This document shows positions 35,835 through 44,309 of a stretch of DNA of 64,000 nucleotides, piece after piece. Positions within the stretch are counted from its first letter, which is position 1; every line of letters starts with the position of its first letter. The DNA is from RGIG4608 sp045635885 (GTDB taxonomy: Bacteria; Bacillota; Clostridia; Oscillospirales; CAG-272): contig JAZTWO010000076.1 of assembly GCA_045635885.1 (NCBI GenBank), positions 62,001 through 126,000 of the forward strand, read 5' to 3'. A program made the translations under genes and the position numbers. The notes beneath the pieces were generated by a model. It saw only the letters and a program-made list of their open reading frames with translations. It was not told the origin of the DNA and ran no database searches.

Positions 35835-36287
35835 ATGATAGCAGTTATACAAAGAGTAAAAAATTCAAGCGTAAGTATTAATGGTGAAATTCATGGGGAA
35901 TGTGGAGAGGGACTTATGATACTTCTTGGCGTTGCAAAGGATGACATTAAAGAGGATGCAGAGCTTCTTGCCGCAAAAATAACCAAATTGCGTATTTTCT
36001 GTGATGAAAATGGAAAAATGAATCTCTCCGTCAAGGATGTTGACGGAGAGGCATTAATTGTTTCTCAATTTACTTTGCTTGCAAACTACAAAAAGGGAAA
36101 TAGACCTGACTATTTTGGCGCAGGTTCTCCTGACCATGCAAATGAACTTTATGAATATTTCGTTGAACTTATGAAAAAAGAGTTAAAGCACGTTGGAACA
36201 GGTGAATTTGGTGCAGATATGCAGGTTAGCATCTTAAATGATGGCCCCGTGACTATCGTTATGGATAGTAATGTACTTAAAAATTAA
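35835..36287 (+). CDS. dtd: D-aminoacyl-tRNA deacylase
   Basis: Removes D-amino acids (and glycine from tRNA-Ala) from tRNA. The 150-residue protein shows the two family motifs, SQFTLLANYKKGNRPDY (SQxT) and DGPVTIVMDS (the N/D-G-P-V-T loop that gives chirality proofreading). It lies 12 bp after rel with a usable site AAGGATT. Confidence 0.95.
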   Translation: MIAVIQRVKNSSVSINGEIHGECGEGLMILLGVAKDDIKEDAELLAAKITKLRIFCDENGKMNLSVKDVDGEALIVSQFTLLANYKKGNRPDYFGAGSPDHANELYEYFVELMKKELKHVGTGEFGADMQVSILNDGPVTIVMDSNVLKN

Positions 36288-36298
36288 GGAGAATAGAA

Positions 36299-37783
36299 AT
36301 GAAATTAACCGTGACAGGCGACATAAATGCCTTTTACGTTCAAACATTGTGTATGATTTTCTTTCCCGGTGAAAAATTTGTTGAAAATCAAGAAATCACT
36401 GAGGATACTCCCGTAATGGAGGTTTCTGTAACCAATACTGAAACAGGATCATATGCAAAAGCAAAATTATCATATCAAGGCAAAGTAGCAGAGTCTGAAA
36501 AGACAGTTGATTTTGCACCTGAAGTTACAAAACAAAGAACCGCTAAAATAGCCGCAGGAAATGTGGTTCTTGCGGTGGGAAGCGAAATTTTGGGTTATAG
36601 ACCATCTTGGGGTATGCTCACGGGAGTAAGACCATCAAAGGTGGCTATGGAAATGCTTTTAAACGGGAATTCCAAAGCCAAAGTTAGAAAAATTCTTAAT
36701 ACAGACTATTTTGTAATTCCTAAAAAGGCATCTTTGGCAACTGATGTTGCACGCAGAGAACAAAAAATTATTGGTAATCCCAATATTAAAGACTGTAGTA
36801 TTTATATTTCAATACCTTTTTGTCCCTCTCGTTGCTCATACTGTTCATTTGTTTCTTATACAACTCCAAAGCTTCTTTCATTGATTCCTGCATATTTGGA
36901 CAAGCTTTGTAACGATTTAACTGAAGTTCTTGACACAGTTAACGAGCTTGAGCTTAATCTTAAAACGATATATATTGGTGGTGGTACACCCACAATACTT
37001 ACCGAGGAACAACTTGAAAAGCTTTTGTCACTTGTAAGTAGTAAAATTGACGTTAACTCTCTTGAGGAATTTACACTTGAGGGTGGTCGTCCCGATACAA
37101 TAACCGAGGGTAAACTTGCCATTGCAAAGAAATACGGAATTACAAGAATAAGTGTTAATCCTCAGTCTCTTAACGAGCAGGTAATTAAATCTATTGGTAG
37201 AAGTCATAGTATTGATGAATTCTATAAAGCATTTGAAATTGCTAAAAATTCAGGTATTAAATGCATTAATACTGACCTTATTGCAGGCTTACCGGGGGAT
37301 AACTTTAAACATTTCTCTGCAACGTTTGATAAAATCATAGCGCTTGAACCGGAAAATATTACAGTACATACATTCTGCGTAAAAAAGGCTGCGGATATTT
37401 TGGCTCAAAATCAAAATATATATTCAATTCGTGGTGGTGACGCAGGCAAATGTGTTGACTACTCACAGTTGAGAGCGCAGGCGGCAGGATACTTGCCTTA
37501 TTATATGTATAGACAAAAGAATACGGTTGGAAATTTTGAAAATGTCGGCTTTGCGCAAGAGGGAACTGAAGGACTTTATAATATTTATATGATGGAAGAA
37601 GTGCATTCCATTCTTGCCGTAGGTGCAGGAGCGGTAACAAAACTTGTTGAATATTATCCTGCAAATATTGCATCAACAAAGATTATAAGACATTTCAATC
37701 CCAAATATCCTTATGAGTATCTTGATAATCATTCTGGTTCGGTAATTATTGATGAAATTAAGAAGTTTTATGCTTCTCATTAA
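36299..37783 (+). CDS. hemZ: Coproporphyrinogen III dehydrogenase-like radical SAM protein HemZ
   Basis: A 494-residue HemN-related radical SAM protein of the HemZ branch. An N-terminal domain of about 155 residues precedes SIPFCPSRCSYCSF (CxxxCxxC cluster motif), then IYIGGGTPTIL and the Gly-rich TDLIAGLPGD. B. subtilis HemZ is linked to anaerobic coproporphyrinogen oxidation, but many relatives in anaerobes without haem synthesis may do something else. No other tetrapyrrole genes are in the window. Confidence 0.88.
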   Translation: MKLTVTGDINAFYVQTLCMIFFPGEKFVENQEITEDTPVMEVSVTNTETGSYAKAKLSYQGKVAESEKTVDFAPEVTKQRTAKIAAGNVVLAVGSEILGYRPSWGMLTGVRPSKVAMEMLLNGNSKAKVRKILNTDYFVIPKKASLATDVARREQKIIGNPNIKDCSIYISIPFCPSRCSYCSFVSYTTPKLLSLIPAYLDKLCNDLTEVLDTVNELELNLKTIYIGGGTPTILTEEQLEKLLSLVSSKIDVNSLEEFTLEGGRPDTITEGKLAIAKKYGITRISVNPQSLNEQVIKSIGRSHSIDEFYKAFEIAKNSGIKCINTDLIAGLPGDNFKHFSATFDKIIALEPENITVHTFCVKKAADILAQNQNIYSIRGGDAGKCVDYSQLRAQAAGYLPYYMYRQKNTVGNFENVGFAQEGTEGLYNIYMMEEVHSILAVGAGAVTKLVEYYPANIASTKIIRHFNPKYPYEYLDNHSGSVIIDEIKKFYASH

Positions 37784-37794
37784 CGGAGAGTAAT

Positions 37795-39081
37795 ATGAAA
37801 ATTTTATTTGAAAATATAAGAATTCCCGAAGAATACGGATTTGCAGACGAGCATATATTTCTTTTGACAGACGGTGAATTCATTTCGTATATCGGAAAAG
37901 AAAAACCCGAAAATTATGATAGGGTCATAGACGGTAAGGGAAATCTTTTGATTCCCGGGTTCTACAATTCACATTGTCATGCACCAATGGTAATGTTCCG
38001 TGGTTACGGTGAGGATTTACCTCTTTGGCGTTGGCTTAACGAAAAGATTTTTCCTGCCGAAGAACGTTTAAATGCTAAAAATGTGTATATTTCATCAAAA
38101 TATGCAATTGCAGAAATGCTTAAAAACGGCATTGTATCATTTTCTGATATGTATATGTTTGAAAATTACGTTGCAGAGGCAGTTATCGAAACGGGAATTA
38201 AAGCCAATCTTTCACGCTCGCTTGTTTCATTTGGTGACGGTGCAACTATTAAAGGTGATTGGCGCTTTAAAGAAGCTACAGATTGGGTTAAGCAATATCA
38301 GGGCTCAAATGGTGGACGACTTATAATGGATATGTCCATTCATGCAGAATATACCAATCAAGAGGGGTATATTCGTGAGGTTGCTGAATATACTAAAGAT
38401 AATAACCTTAGAATGCAAATACACGCATCAGAGAGCGAAGCAGAGCATCTTAATTGTATAGAAAAATATGGTAAAACACCTATCGAATTTTTCTATGATA
38501 CAGGCGTTTTGGATTCCCCAACAACACTTGCACATTGTGTGTATGTTACTGATAGTGACATGGACATCATTCGCGATTGCGGAGCATTTGTTTCACACAA
38601 CGCAACAAGTAATCTTAAGCTTGGTAGTGGTGTTGCAAGACTCCCTAAAATGATTGAAAAGGGTGTTTGTGTTTCTCTTGGAACTGATGGTGCAGCTTCA
38701 AATAATACACTTGATATTATGAGGGAATATCAGTTGGTGTCAATATTACATAAGGGTTATAATAGAGATGCAGAAGCAACAAGAGCGCCTCAAATTCTGA
38801 ATCTTGCAACAGTAAATGGCGCAAAATCACAGGGCAGAAACGATTGTGGTAAACTTGTGGTTGGCAATCGTGCCGATATTGTTATGATAGATTTGAATGC
38901 TATTAATAATAAACCTTGTTTTGACACTTATTGTACAATGTCATATAGTGCAAATTCTTCTAATGTTCTTTTGACTATGGTAGACGGCGAAATTCTTTAC
39001 CATAATGGTGAATTTACTACTATCGATATGGAAAAAATAACATATGAATTTGATGATGTATGCAAGCATTATTTTGATTAA
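37795..39081 (+). CDS. Amidohydrolase, MTA/S-adenosylhomocysteine deaminase-like
   Basis: A 428-residue TIM-barrel metal hydrolase. It shows the metal motif NSHCHAPMVMFRGYGEDLPLWRWL typical of MtaD/SAH deaminases, IHASES, LAHCVYVTDSD, and the late metal Asp in LGTDGAASNNTLDIM. Members deaminate 5'-methylthioadenosine or S-adenosylhomocysteine; related enzymes act on guanine or chlorotriazines, so the substrate is an inference. It is in line with hemZ (12 bp) and spoVB. Confidence 0.85.
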   Translation: MKILFENIRIPEEYGFADEHIFLLTDGEFISYIGKEKPENYDRVIDGKGNLLIPGFYNSHCHAPMVMFRGYGEDLPLWRWLNEKIFPAEERLNAKNVYISSKYAIAEMLKNGIVSFSDMYMFENYVAEAVIETGIKANLSRSLVSFGDGATIKGDWRFKEATDWVKQYQGSNGGRLIMDMSIHAEYTNQEGYIREVAEYTKDNNLRMQIHASESEAEHLNCIEKYGKTPIEFFYDTGVLDSPTTLAHCVYVTDSDMDIIRDCGAFVSHNATSNLKLGSGVARLPKMIEKGVCVSLGTDGAASNNTLDIMREYQLVSILHKGYNRDAEATRAPQILNLATVNGAKSQGRNDCGKLVVGNRADIVMIDLNAINNKPCFDTYCTMSYSANSSNVLLTMVDGEILYHNGEFTTIDMEKITYEFDDVCKHYFD

Positions 39082-39102
39082 AAATTGAGGAGGGCGAGAA
39101 CT

Positions 39103-40728
39103 ATGCAAAGAAAAAGTGCTGATTCAAAAAATTATGGTAAGCAATTTTTTTCTGGTGTTGCAGTTCTCGCCATTTCTACTTTTATTGTGAAAATTATTGG
39201 GGTATTGTATAAAATACCTATGATGGCATATCTCGGGGCAGAGGGAATGGGATATTTCAACTCTGCATATGAGATATATGCGCTATTTTTTGTTATTTCT
39301 ACTGCAGGAATTCCTGTGGCAATTTCTATACTTGTAGCAGAGAATAAAACGCAGGGAAGATTTAATAACATAAAAAGGATATACCAATTGTCCCTAATAA
39401 TTCTTGGTTTGCTTGGATTAATAGGAACGTTGTTAATGGCAATTTTCTATAATAATTTTGCCAAATTAATAAATAATGACCGTGCAGCTTTTTGTATTCT
39501 TGCAATTGCTCCAACATTGCTTATGATATGTATAAGTAGTGCCATAAGAGGATATTTTCAAGGCAATCAAATAATGTTTCCCACGGCATTTTCGCAGGTT
39601 ATCGAAGCACTTGGAAAGCTTTTTCTTGGCTTGGGATTGGCAATAATTGCTCTCAAAAAGGGGTATAATATAGAACAAGCTGCAGCATTTGCCGTTTTGG
39701 GATTAACCATTGGCGTGGCAATATCTATGTTGTTCTTGTTGATATATAAGTCTTTTCATAATATCAACAGCGAAAATATTACACCCATAAATACCGTTGA
39801 AGGCAAAGGTGCTATAGTTAATAAATTATTAAGTATTGCAATTCCAATAACCTTGAGTTCAACTATTCTCAATCTATCTAAAATTATAGATATGACTATG
39901 ATTTTAAGAAGACTTGGGGATATTGGCTACACACAGGAGCAGGCAAACTCCGTTTATGGATCGTATAGCACAATGGCAGTGTCGCTATTCAATCTTCCTT
40001 CAACCTTGATTTCTGCAATTGCTTTGCCGCTTGTACCATTGCTTGTATCGGCAATTGAAGAAAAGAATATCTTAAAAGAAAAATCGGTAATTTCTTCATC
40101 AATTAAAATGACGTCTCTTATTGCATTTCCAGCAGGGATGGGTATGGCGGTGTTTAGCAAGCAAATATTAACGCTTTTGTTTTCTTCACAAACTGAAGAA
40201 ATTGAATACACTGCGCCTTTGTTGTCACTCTTGGGAATATCCGTGTTCTTATCTTCTATGATAACAATTACCAATTCTATTTTGCAGGCATATAAATTGG
40301 TTAAAAAACCTATAATCAGTATGGTTGTGGGGGTGCTTGTAAAAGTAATTCTTGCATTTATTTTGATAGGAATTCCCAAAGTCAATATTTATGGTGCACC
40401 AATAAGCACTTTTGTATCGTCTTTGGTTATCGTGTCATTTAATTTCTACTATATAGCAAAAAATAATGGTAATATGAATACAGTTTATAAATTATTTGTA
40501 AAGCCATTTATTGCAATAATAATTTCAATTGGAATAGGAGTGGCTATCTATCTTCCATTAAGTCAAATCGTGCTTTCCAAATTATTGGTTTTACCAATTA
40601 TTATTCTTGTTGCGATTGTATATATTGTTCTTGTATTAAAGTTGCGTACAGTTGAGAAGGAAGAAATTTTGATGCTCCCATACGGAGAAAAAATAAACAA
40701 AATATTAAAGAAGTGTCACCTTGCGTGA
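39103..40728 (+). CDS. spoVB: SpoVB/MurJ-like lipid flippase-family protein
   Basis: A 541-residue polytopic protein with about 14 hydrophobic helices of the MOP superfamily (polysaccharide export/MurJ). The N-terminal motif FSGVAVLAISTFIVKIIGVLYKIPMMAYLGAEGMG is typical of SpoVB, needed for spore cortex; vegetative paralogues flip cell-wall precursors. Position directly before mazG and the yab genes matches B. subtilis spoVB. The start at 39103 follows GAGGAGGG; an in-frame TTG at 39085 precedes that site. Confidence 0.85.
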   Translation: MQRKSADSKNYGKQFFSGVAVLAISTFIVKIIGVLYKIPMMAYLGAEGMGYFNSAYEIYALFFVISTAGIPVAISILVAENKTQGRFNNIKRIYQLSLIILGLLGLIGTLLMAIFYNNFAKLINNDRAAFCILAIAPTLLMICISSAIRGYFQGNQIMFPTAFSQVIEALGKLFLGLGLAIIALKKGYNIEQAAAFAVLGLTIGVAISMLFLLIYKSFHNINSENITPINTVEGKGAIVNKLLSIAIPITLSSTILNLSKIIDMTMILRRLGDIGYTQEQANSVYGSYSTMAVSLFNLPSTLISAIALPLVPLLVSAIEEKNILKEKSVISSSIKMTSLIAFPAGMGMAVFSKQILTLLFSSQTEEIEYTAPLLSLLGISVFLSSMITITNSILQAYKLVKKPIISMVVGVLVKVILAFILIGIPKVNIYGAPISTFVSSLVIVSFNFYYIAKNNGNMNTVYKLFVKPFIAIIISIGIGVAIYLPLSQIVLSKLLVLPIIILVAIVYIVLVLKLRTVEKEEILMLPYGEKINKILKKCHLA

Positions 40729-40743
40729 TAAAAGGATTAAATT

Positions 40744-41448
40744 ATGTTGAAAAATGAAAAAGTTGATTTTATACTATCAAAAGAAAAATATGATTTTAAT
40801 GATTTGTGCTTAATTCTTGAGATTCTTCGTGGCGAGGGTGGTTGCCCTTGGGATAGAGAGCAAACTCATGAGAGTATCAGAAAGAATTTTATTGAAGAAA
40901 CCTATGAGGTCATTGAAGCGATTGATAATAAAGATACTAAGTTGTTAAGAGAAGAGCTTGGTGATGTTATGCTTCAAGTTGTTTTTCACGCACAAATGGA
41001 GAAAGAACTCGGCAATTTTGATATGAATGACGTTGCAAATGACGTTTGTTCAAAGCTTGTTCACAGACATCCCCATATTTTTGGTGACGTTAATGCAAAT
41101 ACTTCTCAAGAGGTGTTGAGCAACTGGGAAGCTATTAAAAACGTTGAAAAAAGCAGAGAAACTGTTTATGATAAATTGGTTAGTGTGCCTGCGATGATGC
41201 CTGCTTTGATGAGGGCAGGAAAGGTATCTAAAAAATCGGGCGAATTTAAAGAATTTAGTAATTCTGAAATTTTATCTAAAATTCAATTGGCAACTGAAGA
41301 AATAAATAAAAACGCAGATAATATTTCAGGTGAAAAGCTTGGAAAATTGTTGTTTTTGATTTCTGCATTGTCAGAAAAATCAGGAATTGATGCCGAAGAA
41401 TCCCTTTTTAAAACTACCAATGAATTTGTTGAAAAATACAAATCCTAA
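40744..41448 (+). CDS. mazG: Nucleoside triphosphate pyrophosphohydrolase MazG
   Basis: Hydrolyses NTPs and dNTPs to monophosphates, a house-cleaning role. The 234-residue protein has ILRGEGGCPWDREQTHESIRKNFIEETYEVIEAI and the EExxD metal motif EELGDVMLQVVFHAQM. It lacks the N-terminal methyltransferase-like domain of B. subtilis YabN. AAAGGA precedes the ATG. Confidence 0.95.
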   Translation: MLKNEKVDFILSKEKYDFNDLCLILEILRGEGGCPWDREQTHESIRKNFIEETYEVIEAIDNKDTKLLREELGDVMLQVVFHAQMEKELGNFDMNDVANDVCSKLVHRHPHIFGDVNANTSQEVLSNWEAIKNVEKSRETVYDKLVSVPAMMPALMRAGKVSKKSGEFKEFSNSEILSKIQLATEEINKNADNISGEKLGKLLFLISALSEKSGIDAEESLFKTTNEFVEKYKS

Positions 41449-41459
41449 TCTTTTGGTAT

Positions 41460-41484
41460 ATAATGAACAAAATTTGTTCATTAT
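41460..41484. repeat. 25-bp near-perfect palindrome after mazG
   Basis: ATAATGAACAAA (41460-41471) and its complement (41473-41484) around one base. It is AT-rich, without a clear T run downstream. It could be a weak terminator or a protein-binding site between mazG and the HU promoter. Confidence 0.5.
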
Positions 41485-41571
41485 GTTTGTATATTAGCAA
41501 CAAATCAAAATTTTTATGTTGAAAATACATAAAAAAATCGTTAAAAATTTAAGAAAAATTGCAAAAAACCC

Positions 41572-41600
41572 TTGCATTATCAAGGGTTTTGTGGTATTAT
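41572..41600 (+). promoter_or_regulatory. Promoter for HU gene
   Basis: TTGCAT (41572-41577) and TATTAT (41595-41600), 17 bp spacer, extended -10 TG. Confidence 0.7.
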
Positions 41601-41651
41601 ACTATTGTAATGAATTTCATTACATAATTTATGAAAGGTAAGGATTTAAAA

Positions 41652-41924
41652 ATGAACAAAGTACAATTGGTTGAAGCAGTTGCTGCTGCTGGTAAGCTTA
41701 CAAAAAAAGATGCGGAGGTTGCTGTTAAAGCCGTTACAGATTCTATCGTAGCTGCTCTTAAAGAAGGCGATAAGGTTCAGCTTGTTGGTTTCGGTACATT
41801 CGAAGTTAAAGAACGTGGCGAAAGAAAGGGTAGAAACCCCAAAACAGGTGAGGAAATTGTTATTCCTGCATCCAAGCATCCCACATTCACAGCTGGTAAG
41901 GCATTTAAGGACGCTGTAAACTAA
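41652..41924 (+). CDS. hup: DNA-binding protein HU
   Basis: A 90-residue HU homologue, the usual length, that compacts and bends DNA as a dimer. It starts MNKVQLVEAVAAAGKLTKKDAEVAVKAV, has GFGTFEVKERGERKGRNPKTGEEI (the beta-arm with the intercalating Pro region) and ends TFTAGKAFKDAVN. The ATG at 41652 is the family start; an upstream in-frame ATG at 41631 would add seven residues across the ribosome-binding site. It has its own promoter and terminator. Confidence 0.96.
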   Translation: MNKVQLVEAVAAAGKLTKKDAEVAVKAVTDSIVAALKEGDKVQLVGFGTFEVKERGERKGRNPKTGEEIVIPASKHPTFTAGKAFKDAVN

Positions 41925-41933
41925 TAAATATAT

Positions 41934-41963
41934 ATTATGGGCGGCTAACCGCCCATAATTTTT
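41934..41963 (+). terminator. Terminator after HU
   Basis: An 11-bp GC-rich stem (ATTATGGGCGG, 41934-41944, with 41949-41959, loop CTAA) and TTTTT. Confidence 0.88.
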
Positions 41964-41977
41964 GATTGGAGTTATTT

Positions 41978-42220
41978 ATGAGATTGGATAAATTTTTAAA
42001 GGTTTCAAGAATCATTAAAAGAAGAACTGTTGCTAACGAGGCATGCGATAATGCTCACGTTACTGTTAATGGTAAACCTGCAAAGGCATCATATGATGTG
42101 AAAGAAAATGATATTATTGAAATCACCTTTGGTAACAGAACGTTGAAAATATGCGTTTTAGATGTCAAAGAACACGTTTTAAAAGAAGATGCATCATCTT
42201 TGTATAAGGTAATAACTTAA
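41978..42220 (+). CDS. rqcP: S4-domain RNA-binding protein RqcP
   Basis: An 80-residue S4-domain protein that corresponds to B. subtilis YabO/RqcP, which works with RqcH to add C-terminal alanine tails on stalled 50S complexes. It begins MRLDKFLKVSRIIKRRTVANEAC, with VNGKPAKASYDVKENDII. The ATG at 41978 follows TGGAGT; an earlier ATG at 41966 overlaps that site. Its position between mazG/hup and yabP is conserved. Confidence 0.92.
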   Translation: MRLDKFLKVSRIIKRRTVANEACDNAHVTVNGKPAKASYDVKENDIIEITFGNRTLKICVLDVKEHVLKEDASSLYKVIT

Positions 42221-42221
42221 T

Positions 42222-42250
42222 TCATAAAAAATACACCTTTAACATACTTT
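42222..42250 (+). promoter_or_regulatory. Putative sigma-E promoter for yabP-yabQ
   Basis: TCATAAA (42222-42228) and CATACTTT (42243-42250), 14 bp apart, resemble the mother-cell sigma-E boxes (KMATATT and CATACAMT). B. subtilis yabP is sigma-E dependent, which supports the reading. Expected start near 42257. Confidence 0.5.
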
Positions 42251-42279
42251 TAAGTATAATCTGTTGGAGGTGTTTTTTT
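42226..42279 (+). terminator. Terminator-like hairpin whose 3' arm is the yabP ribosome-binding site
   Basis: ACACCTTTAACA (42233-42244) pairs with TGTTGGAGGTGT (42262-42273, two T-G pairs), with an inner stem and loop between. An A tract precedes it and seven T follow up to the yabP ATG. The GGAGG that should serve yabP lies in the 3' arm. Confidence 0.6.
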
Positions 42280-42567
42280 ATGCTTGAAAATAAGGGCATC
42301 GGTTCTAAAGTAATAAGCAATGTGATATTGAATTCAAGAGAAAGGTTGAGTATTAATGGAGTAAAAGAAATAATAAGCTTTGATGAAAATTATGTCAGTT
42401 TAAGAACTGTGTGTGGTGATTTAACAATTGACGGTGAAAATATACACATAAATGTTTTAAATATTGAAAAGGGCGAAGTTGAAATGACAGGGAAAATTAG
42501 CTCACTAAATTATTATGATTCTCGTAATGGAGAAAAAACATCCCTAATTTCTAAAATTTTCAGATGA
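42280..42567 (+). CDS. yabP: Sporulation protein YabP
   Basis: A 95-residue YabP-family protein; the family is made in the mother cell early in sporulation and YabP is needed for normal spore formation in B. subtilis together with YabQ. The core RERLSINGVKEIISFDENYVSLRT and GDLTIDGENIHINVLNIEKGEVEMTGKI matches. Its ribosome-binding site is buried in a hairpin in read-through RNA. The stop overlaps the yabQ start. Confidence 0.92.
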   Translation: MLENKGIGSKVISNVILNSRERLSINGVKEIISFDENYVSLRTVCGDLTIDGENIHINVLNIEKGEVEMTGKISSLNYYDSRNGEKTSLISKIFR

Positions 42568-43025
42568 TGAATGATATAGTTGTTCAGATGTTTAAATCGT
42601 TAATAATTTCAATTTTGCTTGGAATTATTTTGTCATTTTTTATTGCATTTTTTAAAACTGTTTTTTTAGAAATGGGTTTTGTGAAAAATAAAATAGGGAT
42701 ATTTTTTCTTGATCTGACATATATCATTTTATTTACCTTAATATTGATTTTGCTCATATATTATGCTTGTGATGGTAGATTTAGGGGGATGTATATTTTC
42801 ACGCTCTTATTCGGATCTCTAATCTATAATCGCATATTAGCAAAATCATGTGGATTTGTTTTTAGAGTATTATTGTTCCCAATTAAAGTCGTTATAAAGT
42901 TTATATACAAATGGTGCAAAAATATTATTAATTTTTTCTTTCAGGGTATTGCAAAATTTTTAAGTAGGTTGTATAATAAATATATAAAAAGTAGGAAGTT
43001 GGAAACAATATCAGAAAGGAAGTAA
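42564..43025 (+). CDS. yabQ: Spore cortex biosynthesis protein YabQ
   Basis: A 153-residue membrane protein with about three to four N-terminal helices, then a basic amphipathic C-terminal half (IKVVIKFIYKWCKNIINFFF). YabQ localises to the forespore outer membrane and is required for cortex formation. Identification relies on position after yabP and before divIC plus the hydropathy pattern. The start overlaps the yabP stop (ATGATGA); ATG at 42567 is an equal alternative. Confidence 0.85.
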   Translation: MMNDIVVQMFKSLIISILLGIILSFFIAFFKTVFLEMGFVKNKIGIFFLDLTYIILFTLILILLIYYACDGRFRGMYIFTLLFGSLIYNRILAKSCGFVFRVLLFPIKVVIKFIYKWCKNIINFFFQGIAKFLSRLYNKYIKSRKLETISERK

Positions 43026-43026
43026 A

Positions 43027-43326
43027 GTGCGTATTTTTTCTAAAATAAAATCTAAAAATGTTAAAAGAATGCCAACGTATCTTTTGGTTGTCTTTGTGGC
43101 AATTTTGCTTGTTGTTGCCTTGATAACTGCGGCTAATAATTTTATGGAATATATTTCAATAAAAGAAGAAAATGAAAAATTAATTGAAGTTCGAAATAAT
43201 AAATTACTTGAAATAGATGAATTGAAATATTATGTTCAAACTCAAATAGACGACGAGTATAAAGAAAGAATGGCAAGATTACTTGGATATTGCTACCCTG
43301 ATGAAATTATATATTATATAGAATAA
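43027..43326 (+). CDS. divIC: FtsB/DivIC-like septum protein
   Basis: A 99-residue bitopic protein: short cytoplasmic N-terminus, one membrane helix (about 18-38), then a coiled-coil stretch (YISIKEENEKLIEVRNNKLLEIDELKYYV). DivIC/FtsB forms a complex with FtsL and DivIB at the division site. The start is a GTG at 43027 behind AAAGGAAG. Following yabQ is its normal place. Confidence 0.85.
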   Translation: MRIFSKIKSKNVKRMPTYLLVVFVAILLVVALITAANNFMEYISIKEENEKLIEVRNNKLLEIDELKYYVQTQIDDEYKERMARLLGYCYPDEIIYYIE

Positions 43327-43340
43327 AGAGGAAGTAACAA

Positions 43341-44237
43341 ATGTTTGATGTATTAATTATAGGCGGTGGTCCAGCAGGTCTTTCAACGGCAATTTATGCT
43401 AAAAGAGCAGGTCTTTCGGTTGCCGTTTTAGATAAGGGGGCTTCTGAATGCCAAATAACAAAGGCGGTTGAAGTTGAAAATTATCTTGGATTTAAGTCAA
43501 TTAGTGGAATCGATTTGCATTCTCAATTTGTTGAACATGTAAAGGCAAATGATATTCAAATTATCAAAAAAGGTGTTGTTTCTGTTGAAAAGACAGAGTT
43601 TGGATTTAAGGTTTACACTAAAAAAGATGAATTTGAATGCAAAAAGCTTGTTTTAGCAATGGGTAGATCTCATAAACATCTTGGTGTTGAGGGCGAAGAA
43701 CAGTTTGCAGGAGCAGGTGTTTCATATTGTGCAACTTGTGATGGATATTTCTTTAAGGATAAAGTTGTGTGTGTGGTTGGCGGTGGTGATAGCGCGGTTA
43801 GCCAAGCTATTTATCTTTCCGCATTTTGCAAAAAAGTATATTTAATTCATAGAAGAGATACATTCAGAGCTGCAAATTATCTTGTTGAAAGAGCAAACCA
43901 AAAAGATAATATTGAGCTTGTGCTTAACGCAAGTGTAGATGCTATTTGTGGCGAAAATTTCGTTTCATCTGTTAATGTTATTCAAGATGGTCACAATCGC
44001 ATAATAGAATGTGACGGAGTTTTTGGGGCTATTGGAGAGCAACCCAATTTGAAGTTTGAAATTGGGGGACTTAATAAAGCACCTAACGGTCAGATATTAA
44101 CTGACAATTACTGTAGAACAAATATTGATAATCTCTACGCAGTTGGCGACATTAGAGAAAGAGAAGTTTATCAAATTATAACTGCGGTTGCTGATGGTGC
44201 TTTGGCAGTGGAAGGTATCCTTAAAGAACAAATGTAA
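43341..44237 (+). CDS. trxB: Thioredoxin reductase-like flavoprotein
   Basis: A 298-residue FAD/NADPH protein. FAD site IIGGGPAGLSTAIYAKRAG, redox-active CATC in SYCATCDGYFF (near residue 130), NADPH site VVGGGDSAVSQAIYL and the C-terminal VGDI-x-x-REVYQIITAVADG. This is the standard TrxB layout, reducing thioredoxin; a ferredoxin-linked variant cannot be excluded. No thioredoxin gene is nearby. Its 3' end runs into a hairpin that overlaps the start of the next gene. Confidence 0.9.
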   Translation: MFDVLIIGGGPAGLSTAIYAKRAGLSVAVLDKGASECQITKAVEVENYLGFKSISGIDLHSQFVEHVKANDIQIIKKGVVSVEKTEFGFKVYTKKDEFECKKLVLAMGRSHKHLGVEGEEQFAGAGVSYCATCDGYFFKDKVVCVVGGGDSAVSQAIYLSAFCKKVYLIHRRDTFRAANYLVERANQKDNIELVLNASVDAICGENFVSSVNVIQDGHNRIIECDGVFGAIGEQPNLKFEIGGLNKAPNGQILTDNYCRTNIDNLYAVGDIREREVYQIITAVADGALAVEGILKEQM

Positions 44238-44248
44238 TAAATAAAAAC

Positions 44249-44309
44249 AAAAGCTCATATATTTCATTAAAAAGATTTAGGAGATGAAATAATGAGCTTT
44301 TTATTTTTT
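44249..44309 (+). terminator. Terminator-like hairpin overlapping the dac start codon
   Basis: AAAAGCTCAT plus TATTTCAT (44249-44258, 44260-44267, one bulged A) pairs with 44284-44301, an 18-bp stem. The loop holds the AGGAG site of dac, the 3' arm contains its ATG (44292-44294), and the T tract that follows is already coding sequence. Confidence 0.7.
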
